Position numbers and translations under genes: made by a program. A stretch of DNA of 5,046 bases, from NCBI GenBank assembly GCA_021815655.1, contig JAKAGJ010000221.1:1-5046 (forward strand), in the 5' to 3' direction. Numbering within the stretch: the first letter of the stretch is position 1; every line of letters starts with the position of its first letter. This DNA is from Deltaproteobacteria bacterium. GTDB taxonomy: Bacteria; Desulfobacterota; Desulfarculia; Desulfarculales; Desulfarculaceae. The notes under the pieces were generated by a model. It saw only the letters and a list, made by a program, of their open reading frames with translations, had not been told where the DNA came from and ran no database searches. Below are positions 1-5,046 of this stretch, one piece after another.

Positions 1-741
1 CCCCACCACCGTCCCGGCCCGGTCGCGCACCACGTTGCAGTTGACCAGGATGCCCAGGCGGGCGCCGTCCTTGTCCAGGATGCGCACGTCCTGGTCGATG
101 CGGGTCACGCCGCTTTCCAGGGTGGTGCGCAGGGGGCACCCGGACTGGCAGAGGTCGGAGCGGAAGACCTCCCAGCAATGGCGGCCCAGCACCTCCTCGC
201 GGCGGTAGCCGGTGATCTGGCCGGCGGCCTGGTTGAAGGAGGTGATGCGCCAGCGGGTGTTTATGGTGAACATGCCCTCGGCCAGGCTCTCGAAGAGGGT
301 CTGGTAGCCCAGGCGGGGCAGGGCGGGCAGCTCGTCATCGTCCAGGCCGGCCTCGGGCATCGGCGCGAAATCCTCGTCGCGGAAGTTGAGCACCGCGCCG
401 ATGATCTGATTGCCTCGGCCGTGGACGGGGTTGACCGAGAAGAGGCAGGCGAAGTCCTGGCCCAGGCGGTCCACGGCCCGGCAGTTCTGGCCCTGCACGG
501 GCTCTCCGGCCAGGGCCGCGTCCAGGGCGGACTGTGCCTCGGCCAGGGAGGGGCCGGCAAATAACCGCCCCAGTTCGAAGGGCTCGCCCGGGCTCAACTC
601 CTCGCCCAGGATGCTGCGGGCGGTCTGGTTGCTGCCCATCACCCGGCCGGCGCGGTCCAGAACGATAACACCCTCTCCGGCCGGGGCCAGGGCCTTGCGC
701 AGGGGCGTGGAGACCTCGCTGGGCGGCAGGGAGCTGGGCAT
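1..741 (-). CDS. Tandem-PAS signalling protein, N-terminal part (possible sigma-54 activator or sensor kinase)
   Basis: The frame starts at ATG 741 and is open for 247 codons to the left edge, so the C-terminal output domain is missing. Two PAS-like sensory domains can be read. The first spans about residues 15-123 (EGVIVLDRAGRVMGSNQTA, then a strand ending VLNFRDEDF). The second spans about 146-247 (LFESLAEGMFTINTRWRI, then SFNQAAGQITGYRREEVLG). PAS domains bind small ligands or cofactors and pass the signal to a linked output domain. The second domain carries C198-x3-C202 followed by PLRTTLESG. I associate this pattern with PAS domains preceding AAA+ sigma-54 activators in deltaproteobacteria, though histidine kinases also have such PAS domains. 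No membrane segment or signal peptide is visible, so it is probably cytoplasmic. GGAG at 750-753 lies 8 bases before the chosen ATG; the ATG at 745 is in another frame. PAS identity is strong, the output type is not. Confidence 0.85.
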   Translation of the reverse strand, partial: MPSSLPPSEVSTPLRKALAPAGEGVIVLDRAGRVMGSNQTARSILGEELSPGEPFELGRLFAGPSLAEAQSALDAALAGEPVQGQNCRAVDRLGQDFACLFSVNPVHGRGNQIIGAVLNFRDEDFAPMPEAGLDDDELPALPRLGYQTLFESLAEGMFTINTRWRITSFNQAAGQITGYRREEVLGRHCWEVFRSDLCQSGCPLRTTLESGVTRIDQDVRILDKDGARLGILVNCNVVRDRAGTVVG

Positions 742-749
742 GCATTCTT

Positions 750-753
750 CTCC
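750..753 (-). promoter_or_regulatory. Ribosome binding site of the PAS protein
   Basis: GGAG (minus strand) with an 8-base spacer to ATG 741. It decides between two nearby ATGs: the one at 745 is in a different frame, has only a 4-base spacer, and leads to an Arg/Pro/Gly-rich product without domain features. Confidence 0.5.
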
Positions 754-780
754 GCGGGGGGCCACGCTCCCCAAGATAAC

Positions 781-807
781 AAAAAGCGCGGAGAAGGCAA
801 GGCGCGC
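781..807 (-). terminator. Possible Rho-independent terminator after the small cysteine protein gene
   Basis: On the minus strand GCGCG (807-803) can pair with CGCGC (790-786) across a 12-base loop, and the stem is followed directly by five T (785-781). A separate GGCGGC/GCCGCC inverted repeat at 815-828, nearer the stop codon, has no T-run. The stem is only 5 bp with a large loop, so termination may be partial or absent. If real, it would separate the small gene from the PAS gene. Confidence 0.3.
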
Positions 808-832
808 CACCGGAGGCGGCGAGCCGCCCGTG

Positions 833-1102
833 CTAGACCGGGCTGCCCAATATGCGCGAGGCCTCCTCGTCGCTCAGGAACGAGGAGATGTTCCAGCAGT
901 GGGACCGCAAGTCCTTCTCGCTCAGGCCGGGCGTGAGCAGGACGCCGGCGTTATCCAGGCCCCGCGACTTGACCAGGGAGGCCAGCTCCCGTAGGTGGGG
1001 GATCACCCGCTCACCCCCCGGGGCGTGCGCCAGGCCATAGGCCTTGCATAAAGAGTTGACCCTGGCCACCGAGCAACGCTTGCAGGTCCGATCAGGTTCC
1101 AT
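833..1102 (-). CDS. Small cysteine-containing protein of unknown function
   Basis: An 89-residue protein that I do not recognise. It appears to be a true gene: its codons are strongly G/C-ended, acidic and basic residues are balanced, and AAGGGGG at 1110-1116 sits 7 bases before the ATG. The N-terminus has C7-K-R-C10, then C19, and a distant H68-C69 pair. C7, C10 and C19 could be part of a small metal site, but a standard CxxC...CxxC zinc ribbon is not present. The remainder reads as short amphipathic helices (ELASLVKSRGLDNAG; FLSDEEASRILG). There is no signal peptide or membrane segment, so it is probably cytoplasmic. It follows a 141-base gap after the beta-helix gene and precedes the PAS gene by 91 bases, a gap that holds a possible terminator. 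A link to the PAS regulator is possible but unsupported beyond adjacency. Confidence 0.65.
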   Translation of the reverse strand: MEPDRTCKRCSVARVNSLCKAYGLAHAPGGERVIPHLRELASLVKSRGLDNAGVLLTPGLSEKDLRSHCWNISSFLSDEEASRILGSPV

Positions 1103-1119
1103 GCGGCCACCCCCTTACC

Positions 1120-1190
1120 GATCTGCTTGGATTGATCACCCCGTGTTATGGGTGGTGGGTAGGCCTTGATGATAAATGAAAACCCCTCCA
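1120..1190 (-). promoter_or_regulatory. AT-richer intergenic stretch, likely promoter region for the small gene
   Basis: This is the least GC-rich part of the window and lies upstream of the small gene. On the minus strand it contains CATTTATCATC, where TATCAT matches the sigma-70 -10 consensus at five of six positions. No good -35 hexamer lies 16-18 bases upstream (the best is TGGTTT). The call rests on base composition, position and one -10-like box. Confidence 0.25.
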
Positions 1191-1199
1191 AAAACCAGA

Positions 1200-1225
1200 G
1201 CCATCATGGGATAACTAGTGATGGC
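1200..1225 (-). terminator. Inverted repeat downstream of the beta-helix gene, possible weak terminator
   Basis: GCCATCA (1200-1206) and TGATGGC (1219-1225) are perfect 7-base complements around a 12-base loop, starting 18 bases after the lipoprotein stop codon. On the minus strand the hairpin is followed by TCTGG and then five T (1194-1190). A second, GC-rich inverted repeat (GGCCG/CGGCC, 1230-1244) overlaps the stop codon. The 5-base gap before the T-run and the modest stem make a strong intrinsic terminator doubtful; a protein-binding site is an alternative. Confidence 0.3.
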
Positions 1226-1243
1226 CGCCGGCCGAGGCCCGGC

Positions 1244-2443
1244 CTACCTGGCCTGGGGGATGTCCAGGCCGTAGGCGTTTTTCTGGATGATGGTGTTGCC
1301 CAGGGTCTGCACGGCCGTCTCCGGGGTGTGGCGCTGGAACCAGTTGCCCTCCACCACCGCCGTCTCCACCGGCACGCCGCGGATGCCCACGGCGTAGGGG
1401 AAGTCACACATAACGGTGTTGTGCATGATCTTGAGCCAGCCGCCGGCGATGTTGGTCTTGTCCCCCCGGTCGGCCCCGCCATGCATGTCGATGGGTGAGC
1501 TGAGGGTGTCACCCAGGATCAGGTTGTTGTCGGCCTGATAGCCGCTGTCGGGCGGCCCCGAGCCGGTGATGGAGTGGCGGTTCCAGTTGAAGATGTTGTG
1601 GGAGACGCGGGCCATGGCGTGGGCCATGCTCACGCCATAGCCCAGGGCGTCGCGCTGGCAGTGATGGATGTAGCAGTGATGCACGTGGTGGTCGCGGCCG
1701 CGCTTGAGGTGCACGCCGCTCCAGTTGAAGCCGGCTATCTCGCAGTTGTCCACCTCCAGGCGGTCGGCCATGGCGATGATCCCGATGGAGGGCGGGAACT
1801 TCCAATAGTACTTCAGCCCCCGGCTTTTCCGGTCGGCATAGGCGTATCTGGTGAACTCCTGGCGGCGCTTGGGATCGGGCCCGCGCAGGCGCAGGCCGGC
1901 GATGCGCGCGTTCGCGCCCTGGACCCTGATCAGCGGCTTGGTCTGGAAGGCGTCGCTGAAGATCAGGCCCCCTGGCGAGCCCTGGTGGCCGCGGTCGCTG
2001 GCCAGGGTCACCCCGGCCGGCACCGTCAGCACCAGCCCCTCCACGATCACCCGCTCGGTGCAGTCGATCTCGGCCCCGGGCTCCACGAAGACCACTTGGC
2101 CGGGCTGGGCCTTGTCCAAGGCCGCCAGCAGGTCTTCCAAGGTGGAGACCTGGTAGTCCCCGCTGGTGATGATGTCCCGATAGCCCCCGCCGCCGCCCAG
2201 GGGGCCGCGCTCGTCGGCCTGGGCGCCGTAGGACCTGCCCCCAATCTCCACCCAGGTCTTATCCGGCGCCTTGAGCTGGCCGAACATCTGGAATCCCTCG
2301 CTCAGGCGGGCCGGGGCGTCCAGAATGCCGGCCCTGGTGGCATCGGACGGCAAGGGGGGGCAGGGGGGCTGGCCGGCGCAGGCGGCCACAAGCGGCAGCC
2401 ACGCCAGCAGCAGGGTCAAGGCGCTGAATGGTCCGCGTCTCAT
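1244..2443 (-). CDS. Lipoprotein with right-handed parallel beta-helix (pectate-lyase-like fold)
   Basis: A 399-residue protein. Residues 1-21 form a lipoprotein signal: M-R-R, a hydrophobic core, then V19-A20-A21-C22, which fits the lipobox. Ala follows the Cys, so the outer membrane is the default destination. From about residue 115 to 390 the sequence repeats short strand-turn units rich in Asn, His and Gly, typical of a right-handed parallel beta-helix (RIAGLRLRGP 180-189; RLEVDNCEIAGFNWSGVHL 228-246; NNLILG 306-311; KIMHNTV 338-344). Proteins with this fold often cleave or bind polysaccharides. A His-rich turn at 252-261 (six His) and the D319-M-H-G-G segment are candidate active-site or metal-binding regions. 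I do not see the usual PL1 or PL3 catalytic signature, so the substrate is unknown. GGAGG 7 bases before ATG 2443 and the signal peptide fix the start; a longer frame to 2698 overlaps the PASTA gene and is not used. It lies 38 bases after that gene, suggesting co-transcription. Confidence 0.85.
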   Translation of the reverse strand: MRRGPFSALTLLLAWLPLVAACAGQPPCPPLPSDATRAGILDAPARLSEGFQMFGQLKAPDKTWVEIGGRSYGAQADERGPLGGGGGYRDIITSGDYQVSTLEDLLAALDKAQPGQVVFVEPGAEIDCTERVIVEGLVLTVPAGVTLASDRGHQGSPGGLIFSDAFQTKPLIRVQGANARIAGLRLRGPDPKRRQEFTRYAYADRKSRGLKYYWKFPPSIGIIAMADRLEVDNCEIAGFNWSGVHLKRGRDHHVHHCYIHHCQRDALGYGVSMAHAMARVSHNIFNWNRHSITGSGPPDSGYQADNNLILGDTLSSPIDMHGGADRGDKTNIAGGWLKIMHNTVMCDFPYAVGIRGVPVETAVVEGNWFQRHTPETAVQTLGNTIIQKNAYGLDIPQAR

Positions 2444-2450
2444 GACGACG

Positions 2451-2455
2451 CCTCC
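2451..2455 (-). promoter_or_regulatory. Ribosome binding site deciding the beta-helix lipoprotein start
   Basis: GGAGG on the minus strand, 7 bases from ATG 2443. It supports the short form that begins with the lipoprotein signal peptide over the in-frame start 85 codons upstream, whose extra residues are Arg/Gly/Ala/Pro-rich and lie antiparallel to no feature but overlap the preceding gene in another frame. Confidence 0.7.
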
Positions 2456-2481
2456 AGGGCGCGCGCCCGGTCCCATGGGGT

Positions 2482-3342
2482 CTACCGGCGCGCGGCCAGT
2501 TGGTTGACGTACAGGTGCACCTCCGTGCCATAGGGCGCGGTCTCGCCGGCGGACGGGGACTGCTGGCGCACCAAGCCGTCCATGGCCGGCTCGGCGGTGG
2601 GCACCAGGTGGAACACCGGCCGCAGCCCAGCCAGCAGCAGGGCCCTCTCGGCCTCGGCCCCGGGCAGGGTGGCCGCGCGGGGCACGGTCTTCCACCATTT
2701 GGGCATGCCGGCCAGGGGGTTTTGCAGGGCGTGCACCTTGATATTCACGCCGGGCGGCACGGGCTTGCCCGGCGGGGGATGGACGGAGAAGACCTGGTTG
2801 GGTGGGCTGCCAAAGGCCGGCCCGTGCATTATCACTTCATATTTCAGGTTCAGGCCCCGCAAGACCTGCTCGGCATAGACCAGGGGCTTGCCGTGGATGT
2901 CGGGCACCTTGGGCAGGTTGTCCCCTTGCGCCTGGCCGGGCGGAGCGGCCACGGGCCCAGGCACGGGCTTCGGGGAGGGCGGGTTGGCCAGGGCCCGCAG
3001 CAGGCCCTCGATCTGGCCGTCCTGCCGGCCGACGTCCGGAGGGGCGGGGAGGGCCGTTTGGCTGGCGGAGGTGGCATCGGCCAGGGTGGGAGGTGTCGCG
3101 CGGTCCGTCCGCCAGTGGCTCGCCCCCCATGTCCCGGCCGCCAGCAGGGCCAGGCCCAGGCCGGCCGCGGCCAGGAGGGGCCAGCGCCTGGCGGGGCCCA
3201 GCCAGAAGCGCCGCCGGCAATCACGGCAGCGATAGGGGCGGGCCTGGAAAAACCAGGAGCGCAGGTTTTCGACCAGTCCCCGGCGCCGCGAGGCGCGCAC
3301 TTCCCGGGAGCCGCAATGGGGACAAGCATGCGAGTGGCTCAT
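2482..3342 (-). CDS. Zinc-ribbon, single-TM, double-PASTA membrane protein
   Basis: A 286-residue protein with four readable parts. Residues 7-42 form a zinc ribbon (C7-P-H-C10 and C39-R-D-C42) rich in Arg. Residues about 54-75 form one transmembrane helix (WPLLAAAGLGLALLAAGTWG). Residues 78-140 are a Pro/Ala linker. Two PASTA-like domains follow at about 143-206 (KVPDIHGKPLVYAEQVLRGL, then VFSVHPPPGKPVPPGVNIKV) and 219-280 (GAEAERALLLAGLRPVF, then LVRQQSPSAGETAPYGTEVH). Arginines before the helix predict a cytoplasmic ribbon and extracytoplasmic PASTA domains. In PBP2x-like and PknB-like proteins PASTA domains sense or bind peptidoglycan; here no kinase or transpeptidase is attached. ATG 3342 is preferred because the ribbon follows at once and GGGG lies 6 bases upstream; GTG 3411 would add 23 unremarkable residues and has no good ribosome site. 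It is 112 bases after the glycosyltransferase frame and 38 before the lipoprotein gene. Its specific role is unknown. Confidence 0.85.
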   Translation of the reverse strand: MSHSHACPHCGSREVRASRRRGLVENLRSWFFQARPYRCRDCRRRFWLGPARRWPLLAAAGLGLALLAAGTWGASHWRTDRATPPTLADATSASQTALPAPPDVGRQDGQIEGLLRALANPPSPKPVPGPVAAPPGQAQGDNLPKVPDIHGKPLVYAEQVLRGLNLKYEVIMHGPAFGSPPNQVFSVHPPPGKPVPPGVNIKVHALQNPLAGMPKWWKTVPRAATLPGAEAERALLLAGLRPVFHLVPTAEPAMDGLVRQQSPSAGETAPYGTEVHLYVNQLAARR

Positions 3343-3454
3343 AAGTGACCCCAGGCGCCGGCGGGGGCCGGCGCGGCCATGGACGAGGTCGGGGACGAAC
3401 GCCGATCCCACGGTGGACCGGAGCCCCCATTGTTCCCCCGCCGGGGCGCGGTGG
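3343..3454 (-). other. Intergenic gap between glycosyltransferase frame and PASTA gene
   Basis: A 112-base GC-rich spacer. It contains short GC palindromes but no T-run terminator and no convincing sigma-70 boxes. An ATG at 3430 has a purine-rich stretch before it, but its product is Arg/Pro-rich and runs over the PASTA gene in another frame. The spacing is compatible with a single transcript. Confidence 0.4.
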
Positions 3455-3880
3455 TCAAGGGGTGGCCGGGGCCGGCCCCAGGGCCGGTGGGTCCTGGCGG
3501 CAGGTGAAGGCCCACAGGGACTGCCGCTTGCTTGCGAAGACCTTGGTCAGACAGCGCCCGGAGAAGCCGGGGTCCAGGAAAATCCTGTATTCCAAGGGCC
3601 ACCTGGCGGGGTCGGACGGCACGGCCCGGTCGATGTAGTCGCCGTTGACAAAGACATGGGTGATGCCAGCCCGGCGCCACAGGGCGGCCAGTTCATCGCC
3701 GTTCCGGAATTTGTCATGCATGAATTCGCCGTCCAGCATGCGCGAGTCATAAAAGGGGCGGCGCACGTAGTAGCCGTTGCCCAGGAACAGGGCGGCCACC
3801 CGCGTATCACCGGGCAGCCGGTTGATGAAGGCGGTGAGGCTGGGGTCGGGGCAGGACAGGCAGCGCTCCAGCGCCCCCCT
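3455..3880 (-). pseudogene. C-terminal extracytoplasmic domain of the glycosyltransferase, in frame beyond a TAG
   Basis: The 141 codons after the TAG at 3881-3883 are open in exactly the same frame as the glycosyltransferase and end at TGA 3455-3457. They encode what bacterial ArnT/PMT-like transferases usually carry after the last membrane helix: a short alpha/beta domain with FINRLPGDTRVAALFLG, then YYVRRPFYDSRMLDG, then DELAALWRRAGITHVFVNGD, and a last strand SLWAFTC. Four cysteines (a CLSC pair, plus two near the end) could form disulfides outside the membrane. No further stop or frameshift occurs and codon choice matches the upstream part, so decay, if any, is recent. The first plausible independent start is GTG 3799, without a convincing ribosome site and about 28 codons into the domain, so separate translation is unlikely. 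It could be functional if the TAG is read through or is a sequence error. Confidence 0.7.
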
Positions 3881-3883
3881 CTA
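3881..3883 (-). other. In-frame TAG interrupting the glycosyltransferase
   Basis: The TAG follows codons for LVDRSTA and is followed by AGG GGG GCG CTG (RGAL). The same frame is coding on both sides. One base change would give CAG (Gln), TGG (Trp), TTG (Leu), TCG (Ser), GAG (Glu), AAG (Lys) or a Tyr codon. A run of six C on the plus strand (3874-3879) lies two bases away, but an indel there would change the frame, which is not observed. Confidence 0.85.
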
Positions 3884-5046
3884 GGCCGTGGACCGATCCA
3901 CCAGACCGGCCAGGTACCTGAGCCGGGTGGTGTCGGCGGCCAGTCCGCGGAACTGCACGGCCAGGGCGGTCAGCCCAAAGGCCGCCAGCAATAGGCCCAG
4001 GCAGACCGCCAGCCAGCGCCGCCGGTGGGCTAGCCCGGCGTACACCCAGGCCGCGCACAGGCTGAGCACGCCCAGGACCGGCAGGAGATTCCGCGGCCGC
4101 TGCACGCCGGCATACCAGGCCAGGTAGATGGGCAGGGCCAGGCACAGGGACAGCTTGATGAAACGCGGCAGGGGCCTGAGCAGGACCAGCCCGACCAGGG
4201 GCGCCAGCACCAGGGGGCCCACCGGCTGGCCGTAGTGCATGGCGATGAAGCCCACCGAGGTGTCCCAAAGGATGGTGAGCAGGCCCAGGGGGCCCGAGAC
4301 ATGGCGGATGGGCATGCTGGCGGGCAGGCCGAACAGGGGGTTGAGTATGGGATGGAAGGGGTTGCCCGTTTCCAGGAAGCTTTTCAGCAGCCAGGGCGCC
4401 GAAAGCAGGGCCACCGGCAGGGCGTAGGTCGCAAGGCGGCGCAGGGCCTGCCCCGCGCCCTCGCGTCGACTGCCGAGGAGGATGGCCGCCGCCAGGACCG
4501 CCGCGTTGGGCCCCGCGCTGTAGATGGTGCCCAGGGCCAGGCCGCTGAGCAGGCCGCCCAGCAGGAGCCAGCCGTTGCGGCGCGGCGTCTCCAACCACCA
4601 GCGGGCCAGGCAATAGTAGGCGCCAAGCTCGAAGAAGGTCCAGCCCAGATTCACCTTGGTGGAGGGCAGCAGCCGGAGCACGCAGGGCATGCCGACGAAC
4701 AGGAATACGGCCAGCAGGGCGGTTTGGTCCGACAGCCAGCGCCGGCCCAGGGCATAGAGCATCAGCCCGGCCGCAGCCAGCATGGCCCAGCCTACCAGGG
4801 CCTGGGCCAGCTCGTCCCCCACCAGGGCCAGGGACAGGACCGAGAGCATCTGCATGTTGAGCGGCAGGGCGGAATGCACCGAGAAGGGCAGGAAGACTAT
4901 GCGTCCGGCGTCCAGGTATTGCCGGGGCACGAAGAGATAGGAGTGGAGGGTGTCGCCCTCATAGGGCGGTCCCAGGGAGGAGCCCAGCAGGACCAGGCCT
5001 AAGCCGGCCAGGAGGGCCAGCAGGAACCAGCGGGGCAGGGGGGCCC
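3881..5046 (-). CDS. GT-C membrane glycosyltransferase (ArnT/PMT, GT39-like), 5' partial and ending at an internal TAG
   Basis: The frame is open from the right edge, so the N-terminus lies outside the window; 387 residues are visible before TAG 3881-3883. The chain is very hydrophobic with roughly ten or more membrane helices (for example visible residues 6-23, 79-99, 158-176, 297-312, 318-337, 343-364). After the first visible helix comes PPYEGDTLHSYL: the acidic E29/D31 sit where GT-C enzymes of the ArnT/PMT type keep their catalytic acid in the first extracytoplasmic loop. Other family-like signs are ETGNPFHPILNPLFG (225-239) and RPRNLLPVLGVL (317-328). Such enzymes move a sugar from a polyprenyl-phosphate carrier to a lipid, glycan or protein on the outer face of the inner membrane; the sugar and acceptor here cannot be told. 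GTG 4930 is only an internal valine codon. The usual C-terminal soluble domain lies beyond the TAG, so the product as written is truncated. Confidence 0.85.
   Translation of the reverse strand, partial: APLPRWFLLALLAGLGLVLLGSSLGPPYEGDTLHSYLFVPRQYLDAGRIVFLPFSVHSALPLNMQMLSVLSLALVGDELAQALVGWAMLAAAGLMLYALGRRWLSDQTALLAVFLFVGMPCVLRLLPSTKVNLGWTFFELGAYYCLARWWLETPRRNGWLLLGGLLSGLALGTIYSAGPNAAVLAAAILLGSRREGAGQALRRLATYALPVALLSAPWLLKSFLETGNPFHPILNPLFGLPASMPIRHVSGPLGLLTILWDTSVGFIAMHYGQPVGPLVLAPLVGLVLLRPLPRFIKLSLCLALPIYLAWYAGVQRPRNLLPVLGVLSLCAAWVYAGLAHRRRWLAVCLGLLLAAFGLTALAVQFRGLAADTTRLRYLAGLVDRSTA

Noticed and set aside
178..564. Plus-strand open frame opposite the PAS protein
   Set aside because: The minus-strand frame has two readable PAS domains; this one has none and only Gly/Ala/Val bias.
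815..828. GGCGGC/GCCGCC palindrome as a terminator by itself
   Set aside because: The loop is only two bases and no T-run follows; such palindromes are expected by chance in GC-rich DNA.
1184..1203. Sigma-54-like promoter (TGGCTC ... TTGGA, minus strand)
   Set aside because: The -24 half is fair, but the spacing to the -12 half is one base too long and the GC dinucleotide of the -12 element is missing.
1574..2533. Long plus-strand open frame (319 codons) opposite the beta-helix gene
   Set aside because: Gly/Ala/Gln/His-rich product with no domain, signal or ribosome site; it mirrors the codon pattern of the well-supported minus-strand gene.
2444..2698. 85-codon N-terminal extension of the beta-helix protein
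   Set aside because: It would bury the lipoprotein signal peptide, overlap the PASTA gene and ignore the GGAGG site in front of ATG 2443.
2500..3348. Plus-strand open frame (282 codons) opposite the PASTA gene
   Set aside because: Low-complexity Gly/Gln/Arg composition; explained as an antisense shadow of GC-rich codons.
3343..3411. GTG 3411 as start of the PASTA protein
   Set aside because: No ribosome site close by, and the 23 extra residues lack any feature; the zinc ribbon begins right after ATG 3342.
3881..3883. Pyrrolysine encoded by the TAG in the transferase
   Set aside because: Pyrrolysine use is known in some deltaproteobacteria, but three other genes in this window end naturally with TAG, no known Pyl-containing family is involved, and no pyl gene is visible. 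Kept only as a remote option.
3807..4613. Minus-strand open frame (268 codons) in another frame within the glycosyltransferase
   Set aside because: Arg/Pro/Gly/Ala-rich product without features; a shadow of the transferase frame.
4235..5002. Plus-strand open frame (255 codons) opposite the glycosyltransferase
   Set aside because: Gln/Gly/Glu/Arg-rich, no recognisable domain; the opposite strand has clear membrane helices and family motifs.

Overview
The window is a GC-rich stretch of bacterial chromosome, and every gene I can support lies on the minus strand, so the layout below runs from high to low coordinates. The strong G/C preference at third codon positions, the PAS-type regulator with a C-x3-C motif, and a lipoprotein plus ArnT/PMT-like glycosyltransferase suggest a high-GC Gram-negative, plausibly a Desulfobacterota (deltaproteobacterial) lineage. 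The taxonomic guess is inference. No rRNA, tRNA, CRISPR array, insertion sequence or long repeat was seen.

Region 1 (5046 to 2443) looks like an envelope-glycan cluster. It opens with a multi-spanning GT-C glycosyltransferase whose 5' end lies outside the window. Its frame meets a single TAG at 3881-3883 and then stays open in the same frame for 141 more codons, which encode what looks like the normal C-terminal extracytoplasmic domain. The gene is therefore either a recent nonsense pseudogene, a sequence error or a readthrough case. Next comes a 286-residue membrane protein with an uncommon layout: a cytoplasmic zinc ribbon, one transmembrane helix, a Pro/Ala linker and two extracytoplasmic PASTA domains. 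After a 38-base gap follows a 399-residue lipoprotein with a right-handed parallel beta-helix, a fold typical of polysaccharide lyases and hydrolases. A membrane sugar transferase, a possible cell-wall-binding anchor and an outer-membrane beta-helix protein together suggest making or remodelling a surface glycan. This link is inferred from gene order and domain type only.

Region 2 (1243 to 1103) is a relatively AT-rich intergenic gap. It holds a 7-bp inverted repeat just downstream of the lipoprotein gene and a possible promoter for the next gene.

Region 3 (1102 to 1) carries a small unrecognised cysteine-containing protein of 89 residues, a possible terminator, and the first 247 residues of a tandem-PAS signalling protein that runs off the left edge. 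Its second PAS domain resembles those at the front of sigma-54-dependent activators, but the output domain is not visible.
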